NCBI RefSeq assembly: GCF_000714935.1
Contig: NZ_JMIR01000014.1
Coordinates: 33,083 to 97,082 of the forward strand
DNA length: 64,000 bases
DNA from: Tumebacillus flagellatus
Lineage (GTDB): Bacteria; Bacillota; Bacilli; Tumebacillales; Tumebacillaceae
Direction: 5' to 3'
Shown here: positions 53,024-62,105 of the stretch, one piece after another
Layout of the letters: each line of letters begins with the position of its first letter
How positions within the stretch are numbered: the stretch's first letter is position 1
Translations under genes and position numbers: made by a program
Notes under the pieces: generated by a model
What the model saw: only the letters and a program-made list of their open reading frames with translations
The model's database searches: none
What the model was told of the DNA's origin: nothing

Positions 53024-55428
53024 GACCGTCCCCCCTTTGCTGTCAAGGTCTCCAGTGCTTGGTCGATGGTGAGCGTGCCGTTTTCGATGTTGTCGAGCAG
53101 GCGGTAGAGGTCGTCTGCGTCGTTTTTTTCCGAAATGGCTGAAGGGGTCGGCTCTTGCGGCGCGGCGGCGGCGATGGGGGTGGCGGACAGCGTGCCTTTT
53201 TGTGTAAGGAAGTTCGCCAGTTGTGCGACCGATGGGTGCGCGAACAGGTCCGCCATCTCGAGAATCCCCGGGTAGAGCGCCTGCAATTTGCCGTGGATCA
53301 CCCCGAGCAACAGCGAGTTGCCGCCCAGTTCGTACAGCGAGTCGTGAATGTTCAGTTCCTCCACGCCCAACACGTCGCGGATGAGGCCCGCGAGTTGCCG
53401 TTCGATGTCGGTGTACGCGCCATCGGCGCGGCCTGCGAGCTTTACAGGCTGCGAAGAGGCCGGACGCCCAGACGGTTGTGTCGGCTGAGCCAGAGAGTTC
53501 GTTTGCGCGGGCACTCGTCTTCCGGTCGATGCTGTCGGCATCGGCAACCAGCAAGGCTTTCGATCAAACGGCGTCGTCGGCACGTGCACGATCTGGAACC
53601 GCTTCCGGGGATAGAGACGCGCCGCGTCGAGTTCCGCGCCCTGCATGTAGAGCTCGGCGAGGACGTGCAACTGCGTTTCGTCCTCATAGCCGCCCGCCTG
53701 CCATTCGTGGAGATGCTCTCTCACGGCAGACTCCAACTCCTCCTGCGCGAGCGCAAATTCCGCCGTCGCTGTCGCCGTCGACTCCGGCAATTGCGCTTCT
53801 TCCAACCGCTCCTGAAGCCGTGCCGCCGCGTCCAACTTGTCCACCGCAACCACAGCGAGCCGATGGGAAAAATGCCCCCGCCCCACAGCCGCCGAGTAGC
53901 AGATCTCCTCAAAACTCCCCTCCGCGTTCGGTAAAAACGTCACATACCGGCACACCAATTCCCGAAGCGCCGCCCAACTGCCCGCCGACAGCAACAAAAG
54001 TTGCGTCTTGCCGCTCTCCTCCGTTTTTTCCAAGGACGGGGCCTCTTCCAACACCACGTGCGCGTTTGTGCCGCTGAAGCCGAACGACGAAATCCCCGTG
54101 CGGCGCGGCGTTGCTCCCGCCGGCCACGCTTGCAACCGCGCATTCACATAAAACGGCGTCTCCATAAACTTCACCCGCCGATTCGGCTCTTGAAAATGCA
54201 ACGTCGGCGGCAGTTCCCGATGGCGAAGCGCCAGCGCGGACTTGATGAGCCCGGCAATCCCCGCCGACTGGTACGAATGACCGATGTTCGACTTCACGGA
54301 GCCGATGGCGACGAACTGCTTCTGATCCGTATAGCGCTCAAACGCCCGGCTCAGCCCGTCGATTTCAATCGGGTCGCCGATCTTCGTGCCCGTTCCGTGC
54401 GCTTCGATGCAGGAAATCGTCGTCGGGTCGATGCCCGCGTCCTTCCACGCCCGAAGCAGCACATCCGTCTGCGCGTGCGCGTTCGGAAACGTGATGCCCG
54501 CCGAGAGACCGTCTTGGTTGATCGCCGTGCCCTTGATCACCGCATAGACCGGATCGCCGTCCTGCAACGCCTGTGCGAGCGGCTTCAACAGCACGACGCC
54601 CACGCCCTCGCCCATCGCCGTTCCGTCCGACGCCGCGTCGAACGTCCGCGTCTTGCCGTCCGAAGATTCCATGCCGACATGCTCTTCCGGTTTGTCCTGC
54701 GGGATCAAGTTCAAACGCACGCCGCCCGCGAGCGCCATCTCGCAATCTCCGTTGCGCAACGCGAGACACGCTTGGTGAATCGCGACCAACGACGACGAAC
54801 AGGCCGTGTCGATCAACATCGCCGGCCCTTTTAAATCCAGCAGATAGGAAATCCGGCTGGAGATGATCGACGCGAGATTGCCCGGCACCGCCGCGGCGCG
54901 CAGAGCGGGGTCGGGCTCCGCTTCGTCGAGCAACTGCCGATAGGTAAACCCGCCGAGGTCGCCGATATGCCCGGCAAACACGCCGGTGCGCGATCCCACG
55001 GCGCGCGCCCCGCCGTATCCGGCATCTTCGAGCGCCTCCCACGCGCACTCCAAAAACAACCGCTGCTCCGGGCTCATCAACCGTGCTTCCGCCGGAGTCA
55101 TGCGGAAAAACTTCGCGTCAAACCCCGCCACATCGTCCAAAAAGCCCCCGTCCAGATACAAAATCGGCTGCGGCGTCCCCCGACTTTCCAAAAAAGCGTC
55201 GGCAAACTCCTTGCGTGCCGCCGGAAACGGGCGTGTCGCATCCACGCCGCTGCGAATGTTTTCCCAAAACTCCCGCGGGTTGTCCGCCAGCGGAAAGCGC
55301 AGCGCCATCCCGATGACGGCGATCTCCCGGGGATTGGGTTCTTCCGCGTCAGGCGCTTCTTGCGCTTCAAATTCCTCCAGGTCAAAATCCGGCAACTCGT
55401 CGAGATTCAAGTCAGACAGTCGGAGCAT
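53008..55428 (-). CDS. AT-less polyketide synthase module KS-ACP (second gene)
   Basis: 806 residues. A short acidic N-terminal segment (LNLDELPDFDLEEFEAQE) could dock with the upstream protein. Ketosynthase (about 35-465) has Cys210 (LIDTACSSS), His344 (EAHGTGT) and His384 (SNIGHSY). Next come a KS-AT linker-like region (to about 600), a Pro/Ser/Gln-rich hinge, the carrier domain with Ser705 in YELGGNS, and a C-terminal helical tail (DDLYRLLDNIENGTLTIDQA) of docking type. No other catalytic domain. Its ATG lies in the last 17 bases of the ligase gene. Confidence 0.92.
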   Translation of the reverse strand: MLRLSDLNLDELPDFDLEEFEAQEAPDAEEPNPREIAVIGMALRFPLADNPREFWENIRSGVDATRPFPAARKEFADAFLESRGTPQPILYLDGGFLDDVAGFDAKFFRMTPAEARLMSPEQRLFLECAWEALEDAGYGGARAVGSRTGVFAGHIGDLGGFTYRQLLDEAEPDPALRAAAVPGNLASIISSRISYLLDLKGPAMLIDTACSSSLVAIHQACLALRNGDCEMALAGGVRLNLIPQDKPEEHVGMESSDGKTRTFDAASDGTAMGEGVGVVLLKPLAQALQDGDPVYAVIKGTAINQDGLSAGITFPNAHAQTDVLLRAWKDAGIDPTTISCIEAHGTGTKIGDPIEIDGLSRAFERYTDQKQFVAIGSVKSNIGHSYQSAGIAGLIKSALALRHRELPPTLHFQEPNRRVKFMETPFYVNARLQAWPAGATPRRTGISSFGFSGTNAHVVLEEAPSLEKTEESGKTQLLLLSAGSWAALRELVCRYVTFLPNAEGSFEEICYSAAVGRGHFSHRLAVVAVDKLDAAARLQERLEEAQLPESTATATAEFALAQEELESAVREHLHEWQAGGYEDETQLHVLAELYMQGAELDAARLYPRKRFQIVHVPTTPFDRKPCWLPMPTASTGRRVPAQTNSLAQPTQPSGRPASSQPVKLAGRADGAYTDIERQLAGLIRDVLGVEELNIHDSLYELGGNSLLLGVIHGKLQALYPGILEMADLFAHPSVAQLANFLTQKGTLSATPIAAAAPQEPTPSAISEKNDADDLYRLLDNIENGTLTIDQALETLTAKGGRSWNNC

Positions 55429-57994
55429 GTTGTTCTCTCCCGCTCGAATATTTGCCCGCCAGATGTTGCAACAGTCTGACGTACAGCGTCAGCAAGTCTT
55501 TGATTTTTTCCTTGCGCAGGCGGCGTCCGTCCAACAGGAACGTCAAATTCAGCCCGTCCTCGAACGCTTCCACTTGCAGCACCAGATCGTACACCTGCAA
55601 CCAATCCACGTTCCCCGACCACAGCTCGCGGTTGTAGAAGCACGGCAAGATGCTGTGCTCCACGCGCGTTCTCTGCATCCGGCTCACGTCGTTCCACGAA
55701 TACACCGCTTCCGATTGCGGACCTGCCTGCACGAGTTTCATCGCGTCGGGAAGCAGTTTGTCCATGTCCAGACGCAGCGGCGCGATGCGCTTGACGTCGT
55801 CGATGACTTGGATTTCGACGCTCTTCTGCCCGGCGACTTGGCCGAGCAAGTTCGCGTAGAGCACGGCGAGCAGATCGTGCAGCGTGCCGCCGTTCTCTTC
55901 CGCCGCCCGGCGAAGTGCCGTCGCGAGCGCCGCTCCCGTGCGCAGACGAACCGAATCTTCCCCGCCGCCGCCGCGCGCGTAAAACGCCGACGGCAACGTG
56001 ATCGACTGCAATTGAAGCGTACGCGGCGTGCTCAAGATGTGCTCCGCCATCTGGCGAATCGTCGGCATCGAGTACGGGTCGGAAATGTTCACGCGCCCCG
56101 GATAGAGCAACTCCAACCGTGAGACCACTTGCGCCACCAGCGTCGACGTCGCGCCGAGTTCGAAATAGTTGTCCTCCACGGAGATCCCGTCGCGCTGCAA
56201 CGCGTCTTGCCACAGCTTCAAGATCGCTTCTTCCACCTCGTTTTGCGGCGGGATGACCGTTTCACTCGCCTGCAAGTCGCGAATGCACGCTTGCAGCTCC
56301 AGAATGGCCGTGTCAAACTCGCCCTCTTGATAGCGCTCGCCCAGCTTGTAGCGCTGCAATTTGCCGCTCGTCGTCTTGGGAATCGAGCGCACCGGCAACA
56401 CATAATCCACTTGCAACCCCATCTTGCGCGCCAAGCAACGCCCGACGTTCAACGCCAGCGGGGCAAAATCGGCAATCTTATGCTTATACGTCACGAAGAC
56501 CAAAATCAAATCGCGCTGCAGCTTCTCATCGAACAGCCCGGTCACGGCGACTTTCCCCAATTCCACGCCGTCCACTTCTTCAGCGACGCGCTCGATGTCG
56601 TGCGGATAGAGATTCTGCCCGTTGACGAACAGGATGTCCTTGGCGCGGCCGGTCACCACCAAGCGGCCGTCGCGCCAAAAGCCCAAGTCGCCCGTGTTCA
56701 ACCAACCGTCAGGCGTGAAGGCCCGCTCTGTCGCCGCCGGGTTGTTGTAGTAGCCCTGTGTCACGCAAGCTCCGGAGATTTGAATGCTCCCCACAACGCC
56801 ATCCGGCAGTTCGCGCCCGTCCTCGTCGGCAATGCGCAGACGAACATCGGAAATCGGCCGTCCCACTTCCAAAAAACGCACCGCATACGGCTTGTCCGCG
56901 TCGGCGTCCGACAGCTCCACGACCGGCTCCCCCGTCTGGAGCGTCCGGCGGTCGACCGAAACGGGGCGCATCCATTCGCCCGGCACCGGAAACGCCGACC
57001 CGACCGTCGATTCCGCCAACCCGTACACCGGAAACATCGCCGACGGCTTCAACCCGTACGGCCCCATCGCGATCAAGAACCGCTGGCACAACTCGTACGA
57101 AATCGGCTCAGCTCCATTAAACAAGAGGCGGAGCGAAGACAGGTCCCACTCCGCCGCCGCCCGCGGCTTGAGCGTTGTCAAAAACAGCTTGTACCCGAAG
57201 TTCGGCGAAGACGAGAGAGTGACGCGGTGCTCGTTGATCTTCGAGAGCCACAACGACGGACGGCGCATAAACGTCTCCGTCGGAATCAAGTAAAAAGGAA
57301 TGCCGGCGCACAGCGACATCAAGTGCATGCCGATCAAGCCCATGTCATGGGTCAACGGCATCCAGCTCAGGCACGAATCTTCACTCGTAATCTGCGCCCC
57401 CTCAAGAATGGCGCGCAAGTTGTGCAAGACGTTGTCATGCGTGAGGATGACGCCCTTGGGATCGCCCGTCGATCCGGACGAGAATTGAAGGAAGGCGATC
57501 TCCTCCGGCTGTGCGGAAAAAACATCCCCAAGCGGTGCCCCGTCGCAATCGGCGGCGGCCATCAACTCTTCCACGCGCAGCTTGCGGGCGGCCAACTCCG
57601 CAACGCCCGGCACCTCTCCCATCGCGGCTGAAAACTTCGTCCACACCGCCTCTTCCACAGCCAATACCGGGTTGTCCAACACGTCCCAAATCTTCAACAA
57701 TTTCAAACGGTGCTCGTCGTTGCTGCCCACCGTACAGGGAACCGGCACGAAGCCCCCGAGCACGCACGCCCAAAAGACATGGAGAAATACAGACTCGTCC
57801 GAAATCTGCAACACCACTTCTTGCTTCGGACGCAAACCAGCCCGTTGTAACAAATACAAAACACGCAGCGCCCGTGTATAAAGTTCACCGTAGCGGCAGA
57901 ACAGTTCTTCCTGACTGCCTCGAATCCATGTCAGTCCAGCTTGTACGTTTGAAACTCTTTGCAAAGTTTCAATCAAGGTCGTGTCAAGTACCAC
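55412..57994 (-). CDS. Fatty acyl-AMP ligase-carrier protein with a C-terminal half condensation-like domain (first gene)
   Basis: 860 residues. The adenylating domain (1-560) belongs to the FAAL clade: FLQFSSGSTGDPKGV (169-183), SWMPLTHDMGLIG and GLAESTVGSAF, with YNNPAATERAF and DLGFWRDGRLVVTGR. It should activate a fatty acid and pass it to the carrier, whose Ser617 is in ELGATS. Residues about 660-845 resemble the second half of a condensation domain (DLVLQVEAFEDGLNLTFLLDG) but there is no HHxxxDG motif, so it cannot catalyse condensation as such. GTG at 57994 after GGGAGGCGG. First gene, hence the starter unit. Confidence 0.9.
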   Translation of the reverse strand: MVLDTTLIETLQRVSNVQAGLTWIRGSQEELFCRYGELYTRALRVLYLLQRAGLRPKQEVVLQISDESVFLHVFWACVLGGFVPVPCTVGSNDEHRLKLLKIWDVLDNPVLAVEEAVWTKFSAAMGEVPGVAELAARKLRVEELMAAADCDGAPLGDVFSAQPEEIAFLQFSSGSTGDPKGVILTHDNVLHNLRAILEGAQITSEDSCLSWMPLTHDMGLIGMHLMSLCAGIPFYLIPTETFMRRPSLWLSKINEHRVTLSSSPNFGYKLFLTTLKPRAAAEWDLSSLRLLFNGAEPISYELCQRFLIAMGPYGLKPSAMFPVYGLAESTVGSAFPVPGEWMRPVSVDRRTLQTGEPVVELSDADADKPYAVRFLEVGRPISDVRLRIADEDGRELPDGVVGSIQISGACVTQGYYNNPAATERAFTPDGWLNTGDLGFWRDGRLVVTGRAKDILFVNGQNLYPHDIERVAEEVDGVELGKVAVTGLFDEKLQRDLILVFVTYKHKIADFAPLALNVGRCLARKMGLQVDYVLPVRSIPKTTSGKLQRYKLGERYQEGEFDTAILELQACIRDLQASETVIPPQNEVEEAILKLWQDALQRDGISVEDNYFELGATSTLVAQVVSRLELLYPGRVNISDPYSMPTIRQMAEHILSTPRTLQLQSITLPSAFYARGGGGEDSVRLRTGAALATALRRAAEENGGTLHDLLAVLYANLLGQVAGQKSVEIQVIDDVKRIAPLRLDMDKLLPDAMKLVQAGPQSEAVYSWNDVSRMQRTRVEHSILPCFYNRELWSGNVDWLQVYDLVLQVEAFEDGLNLTFLLDGRRLRKEKIKDLLTLYVRLLQHLAGKYSSGREQHAPTV

Positions 57995-58021
57995 GGTACC
58001 GCCTCCCTATTCGTGTGACCC

Positions 58022-58051
58022 TCTATGCAAATCGGCGAAATCGCCTGTCAA
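58022..58051 (-). promoter_or_regulatory. Possible promoter and operator of the polyketide operon
   Basis: Minus strand TTGACA (58046-58051), 18 bases, CATAGA (58022-58027). Between them, touching the -35 box, is an inverted repeat GGCGA-aa-TCGCC (58034-58045), placed as a repressor site would be. A TATAAT without a good -35 lies further up near 58110. The rest of 57995-58257 shows no gene. Confidence 0.4.
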
Positions 58052-58198
58052 TAAATGCTATCCTGATGCAATTGAATGAGAAATGATGAATTAACCGTTC
58101 GTGACTTATCAGTATTATATAGCCCCCAACTTCAAAAATCTAGGGTCTGTATCAAGTGTATCTTGAAAACGCGCGCCCTGCCATTGATAAAAAGTATA

Positions 58199-58228
58199 GA
58201 AAAAAAAAGAGATCCGGCAAGGATCTCT
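58199..58228 (-). terminator. Terminator after tatD
   Basis: AGAGATCC / GGATCTCT with a 5-base loop and a run of nine Ts on the minus strand; it isolates metG-tatD from the polyketide operon. Confidence 0.87.
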
Positions 58229-58257
58229 TAATTTCTTACAAATATTGGTTTATTTCT

Positions 58258-59034
58258 CTAGAAGCGGAAGATTTCGTGCGCGTTTTTCGTCGTCTGCATC
58301 ACGACCTCTTCATAGGAGAGTTCGCGCAGAGCGGCGATTCGCTCCGCCACGTGGCGGACATACGCCGGTTCGTTGCGTTTGCCGCGGTACGGTTCCGGCG
58401 TCAGGTACGGCGCGTCGGTTTCGACGAGCAAGCGGTCGAGCGGAACTTTGGACGCGACTTCGGCGGGGCGTTTGCCGTTTTTAAACGTCACGGGGCCGCC
58501 GAAGGAGATGTAGAAGTTCAGCTTCATGCACTCTTGGGCGAACTCCCACGAACCGGAGAAGCAGTGCATGATCCCGCCGACTTGCTTGGCGTTTTCTTCT
58601 TGCAAGATCTTCAAGATGTCGCCGTGCGCGTCGCGGTCGTGGATGATGATCGGACGGCCCAGTTCCTTGGCGACGGCAATCTGCTTGCGAAACGACTGTG
58701 CCTGCAACTCCGGCGTCGTCGTGTCCCAATAGTAGTCGAGGCCGATCTCGCCGATGGCGACGACCTTCTCATGCTTCGACCAATCGTGGAGCTTCTGGTA
58801 GTGCTCGTCGGTTAAGTCGTTGATGTCGGTCGGGTGGTAGCCGACGAGCGCGTAGACGTCCTCGAACCGCTCAGCGATTTCGATGGCGCGCAAGTTGGAG
58901 TCGTAGTCGTAGCTTGGGATCACCATCTTGCCAACGCCGTTCGCGCGGGCGCGGGCGACCAACTCCTCCAGTTCGCCTTCGAACTTCGGCGAGTTGAGGT
59001 GCGTGTGCGTGTCGACCAGCAAGATTTCCGACAT
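58258..59034 (-). CDS. tatD: TatD-family metal-dependent hydrolase/DNase
   Basis: 258 residues; 3'-5' exonuclease family. Metal ligands are seen in LVDTHTHLNSPKF, GEIGLDYYWD, IIHDRDAHGD and ETDAPYLTPEPYRGKRNEP. One base separates it from metG, so they share a messenger, as yabD and metS do in Bacillus. Confidence 0.95.
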   Translation of the reverse strand: MSEILLVDTHTHLNSPKFEGELEELVARARANGVGKMVIPSYDYDSNLRAIEIAERFEDVYALVGYHPTDINDLTDEHYQKLHDWSKHEKVVAIGEIGLDYYWDTTTPELQAQSFRKQIAVAKELGRPIIIHDRDAHGDILKILQEENAKQVGGIMHCFSGSWEFAQECMKLNFYISFGGPVTFKNGKRPAEVASKVPLDRLLVETDAPYLTPEPYRGKRNEPAYVRHVAERIAALRELSYEEVVMQTTKNAHEIFRF

Positions 59035-59035
59035 C

Positions 59036-61060
59036 TTACTTCACCAACGCGCCGTTCGGGATCGGGCCGGAGACGGTCGCGAGCACGAGGTCGTCGCCGG
59101 CAGATGCGGCGAGGATCATGCCGTGCGACTCCACGCCGCGCAGTTTGACCGGCTTGAGGTTGGCGACGAGGATGACTTTCTGACCGACCAGCGCTTCCGG
59201 CTCGTAGTATTTCGCAATGCCGGAGACGACTTGGCGCTTCTCTTCACCCAGCGACAGTTGCAGTTTCAGGAGTTTATCCGCTTTCGGAACGCGCTCGCAC
59301 TCGAGGACTTCGGCGACGCGCAGTTCCACTTTCATGAAGTCGTCGATGCCGATCAGCGCGACGCCTTCCGGAGCTTCGGTTTTCGCTTCCGGCGCTTTGG
59401 TTTCAGCCGCTTCCGTTTTGACAGCTTCGGTTTTGGTTTCGGTGGTTGCTTGGGTTTCAGACACAGTGTTGCCTCCTAACAGTTCTTCGATGGCGTTGAC
59501 TTCTGCTTTGACGTCGAGGCGCGGGAACAGCGCATCGCCTTTTTTCACGTTCAGGCCGCTCGGCAAGTTGCCGAATTCGCGGGTCGACTCCCACGTGGTC
59601 GCTTCACCCGGCGTGAGACCGAGTTGCTCCCAGATCACGCCCGGCGACTTGATCAGGAACGGCTGCACGAGAATGGAAGAGATGCGCAGCGACTCAGCAA
59701 GGTTGTAGAGCACGGTGTTCAGGCGGGACTTGTTTCCTTCGTCCTTCGCGAGCACCCACGGAGCCGTCTCGTCGATGTACTTGTTGGTGCGGGAGATCAG
59801 ATCCCAGATCGCGCCGAGGGCGAGGGAGAATTGCATCTTATCGAGCGCTTCTTCGGCGCGCTTGACGCTGTCCGCCGCCACCGCGTAGAGGGTGGTGTCA
59901 AACTCGGTCGCCTCGCCGCGCTCCGGCAAGATGCCGTCGTTGTACTTCTCGATCATCGCCACGGTGCGCGACAGCAAGTTGCCGAGGTCGTTGGCGAGGT
60001 CGGAATTCAAGCGGGTGACGAACGACTCCGGCGTGAACTGGCCGTCTTGGCCGAACGGCACTTCGCGCAGCATGAAGTAGCGCAGCGCGTCGAGGCCGTA
60101 ACGGTCGATCAGCGGCACCGGGTCGACGACGTTGCCTTTGGACTTGGACATTTTGTCCCCGCCGGAGAGGAAGAATCCGTGGCCGAATACTTTTTTCGGA
60201 AGCGGTTCGCCCAGCGCCATCAGGAAGATCGGCCAGTAGATCGTGTGGAAGCGCACGATGTCCTTGCCGATGACGTGCACGTCCGCCGGCCAGTACTTCT
60301 GGTACTTCGCTTGCAGTTGCGGATCGTCGGAGCCGTAGCCGATCGCCGTGATGTAGTTGGTCAGCGCGTCCAGCCAGACGTAGACGACATGCTCCGGGTC
60401 GGACGGCACTTTGATGCCCCAGTCAAACGTCGTGCGCGAGACGCAGAGGTCTTGCAGACCCGGCTTCAAGAAGTTGTTCAGCATCTCTTGCTTGCGGGAT
60501 TCCGGCTCGATGAACTCCGGGTGCTCTTCGTAGTATTGGATGAGGCGGTCGGCGTACTTGCTCATGCGGAAGAAGTAGGACTTCTCCGTCATCTCGGTCA
60601 CGCCGCGGCCGCAGTCCGGGCAGTTGCCGTTTGCAGCCTTGACCTGCGTTTCCGTCCAGAACGATTCACACGGGGTGCAGTAGAGGCCGGTGTATTCCGC
60701 CAAATAGATGTCGTCTTGGTCCAAGAGGCGTTGGAAGATCTGCTGCACGACTTTCGTATGACGCTCTTCGGTGGTGCGGATGAAGTCGTCGTAGGAGATG
60801 TCGAGTTTTTTCCAGAGGTCTTGGATGCCGGCAACGATGCGGTCGACGAACGGCAGCGGCGCGAGGCCCGCTTTTTCCGCGCGCTCTTGGATTTTCTGAC
60901 CGTGCTCGTCGGTGCCGGTCAAGAACATGACGTCAAAGCCGCGCAGACGCTTGTAACGCGCCATCGCGTCGCACGCGGTCGTGGTGTACGCGTGCCCGAT
61001 GTGCAGTTTATCGGACGGGTAATAGATGGGAGTGGTGATGTAGAACGACGGATTAGCCAT
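59036..61060 (-). CDS. metG: Methionyl-tRNA synthetase
   Basis: Charges tRNA(Met). 674 residues: Rossmann core with the HIGH-type HIGHAYTT, the zinc knuckle CTPCESF...CPDCGR, KMSKS in GDKMSKSKGN, an anticodon domain, a linker with Ala/Glu/Thr-rich repeats (about residues 525-560), and a C-terminal tRNA-binding (Trbp111-like) domain. ATG at 61060 follows GGAGGCG. Expression is governed by the T-box leader upstream. Confidence 0.97.
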   Translation of the reverse strand: MANPSFYITTPIYYPSDKLHIGHAYTTTACDAMARYKRLRGFDVMFLTGTDEHGQKIQERAEKAGLAPLPFVDRIVAGIQDLWKKLDISYDDFIRTTEERHTKVVQQIFQRLLDQDDIYLAEYTGLYCTPCESFWTETQVKAANGNCPDCGRGVTEMTEKSYFFRMSKYADRLIQYYEEHPEFIEPESRKQEMLNNFLKPGLQDLCVSRTTFDWGIKVPSDPEHVVYVWLDALTNYITAIGYGSDDPQLQAKYQKYWPADVHVIGKDIVRFHTIYWPIFLMALGEPLPKKVFGHGFFLSGGDKMSKSKGNVVDPVPLIDRYGLDALRYFMLREVPFGQDGQFTPESFVTRLNSDLANDLGNLLSRTVAMIEKYNDGILPERGEATEFDTTLYAVAADSVKRAEEALDKMQFSLALGAIWDLISRTNKYIDETAPWVLAKDEGNKSRLNTVLYNLAESLRISSILVQPFLIKSPGVIWEQLGLTPGEATTWESTREFGNLPSGLNVKKGDALFPRLDVKAEVNAIEELLGGNTVSETQATTETKTEAVKTEAAETKAPEAKTEAPEGVALIGIDDFMKVELRVAEVLECERVPKADKLLKLQLSLGEEKRQVVSGIAKYYEPEALVGQKVILVANLKPVKLRGVESHGMILAASAGDDLVLATVSGPIPNGALVK

Positions 61061-61077
61061 CAAAGTTCGCCTCCTTG

Positions 61078-61440
61078 GAAAATAAAAAAAGCCCTGCGTC
61101 CCATGCCGGGACGAGAGCTGTCTCTCGCGGTACCACCTGGCTTCGCGCTCTCTTCGCAAAGAGCGCCTCCACGGGTCATTTCCCAAGATCGGAACATCCG
61201 GTAAATGACCGCGGGCTGTATCGGGCCCTCCCGTCGAAGCCTCACGCGCCGTTCTTCTATAGAAAACGAAGACGGAAAACGAACGCGCTCGACCTCAAAG
61301 GCTCCGGAACCATCTTCCCCGCGCGCCCCCTGCCGGTTTCCACCCTCCCGGCTCTCTGGAAAGTCCGCTTGCGGCTACTCATTCCTTCATCGCCTGTGCG
61401 TATTGCAAGATTCCTTACAAAAACATATCTTTTCCACACG
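61078..61440 (-). promoter_or_regulatory. T-box leader of metG
   Basis: The conserved T-box AGGTGGTACCGCG lies at 61126-61138 on the minus strand. It is followed by a terminator hairpin (GTCCC / GGGAC, then a run of seven Ts near 61083-61090), which would be replaced by an antiterminator when uncharged tRNA binds. The roughly 300 bases upstream have several GC-rich stems as expected. By context the tRNA is tRNA(Met); the specifier codon was not located with certainty. Confidence 0.9.
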
Positions 61441-61447
61441 CTAACAT

Positions 61448-61475
61448 ATTATACATCCTTCGTCAACTATTGCAA
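61448..61475 (-). promoter_or_regulatory. Promoter of the metG T-box transcript
   Basis: Minus strand TTGCAA (61470-61475), 16 bases, perfect TATAAT (61448-61453). Confidence 0.7.
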
Positions 61476-61577
61476 AAATCATTTTCCGGTGAGAAACTGA
61501 TTTTATCCCATTTTCGAAAAAAGCTGGGTGCCCAGAAAATTTTTTATCCAAAAGCTTCTATTTCGCTCCCAACCCTA

Positions 61578-61606
61578 TTGACTATTATGGGAGTAATTGG
61601 TACGCT
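61578..61606 (+). promoter_or_regulatory. Promoter of abrB
   Basis: TTGACT (61578-61583), 17 bases, TACGCT (61601-61606), leaving a leader of about 75 bases. In Bacillus this promoter is repressed by Spo0A-P; no clear 0A box was found by eye. Confidence 0.6.
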
Positions 61607-61685
61607 AAGGATGTCGAAAGTTTGTCGAATGCTGTAGAAACCAAAAAAGAGATAAAAAACCGAACAAATTGGGAGAGTGTAGACA

Positions 61686-61925
61686 ATGAAATCTACGGGT
61701 ATCGTACGTAAAGTTGACGAGCTGGGCCGTGTTGTAATTCCGATCGAACTGCGCCGCACGTTGGGTATTGGCGAGAAAGACGCGTTGGAAATTTACGTGG
61801 ACGGAGAGCGTATCGTTCTCAAGAAATACGAGCCGGCGTGCGTATTCTGCGGTTCTGCAGACGACATCATCCACTTCCGCGGCAAGAACATCTGCTCCGT
61901 TTGCATCGGTGAGATGAGCCGCTAA
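61686..61925 (+). CDS. abrB: Transition-state regulator AbrB
   Basis: DNA-binding repressor of postexponential functions. Residues 1-50 (MKSTGIVRKVDELGRVVIPI onward) are almost identical to B. subtilis AbrB. The C-terminal part differs: it is short (79 residues in all) and holds two CxxC pairs, CVFC and CSVC, suggesting a small zinc site instead of the usual multimerisation tail. GGGAGAG precedes the ATG. Confidence 0.95.
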   Translation: MKSTGIVRKVDELGRVVIPIELRRTLGIGEKDALEIYVDGERIVLKKYEPACVFCGSADDIIHFRGKNICSVCIGEMSR

Positions 61926-61937
61926 TCTATACAGACG

Positions 61938-61969
61938 AAAGCCCCGTGCATGTCGGCACGGGGCTTTTT
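61938..61969 (+). terminator. Terminator after abrB
   Basis: AAAGCCCCGTG / CACGGGGCTTTTT with an 8-base loop. Confidence 0.88.
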
Positions 61970-61978
61970 GATTGGGGG

Positions 61979-62104
61979 GAAAGCCTCGCGGGCGGTACTT
62001 GCGGGGCTTTTTTGTTTGTAGAGAGCGCCTCGCCGGAGTTGGCGGCGAGGCTTTCTTGCTGTCGGGAAAGCCGCGTTTCTCGGCGGCTGCGAGGGGCTTT
62101 CTCT
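61979..62104. repeat. Series of imperfect terminator-like hairpins between abrB and rsmI
   Basis: After the abrB terminator three more GC-rich hairpin units follow head to tail, each containing a version of AAAGCC...GGCTTT: AAGCCTCGC/GCGGGGCTTTTTTT (61981-62013), GCGCCTCGCC/GGCGGCGAGGCTTTC (62025-62055) and AAAGCCGCG/CGGCGGC...GGGGCTTT (62068-62100). They look like reiterated, diverged copies of one terminator between convergent genes. Confidence 0.6.
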
Positions 62105-62105
62105 G

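Noticed and set aside
53023..53554. 177-codon upstream extension of the third polyketide gene
   Set aside because: It overlaps the carrier domain of the second gene in another frame; the ATG at 53023 has a strong ribosome site.
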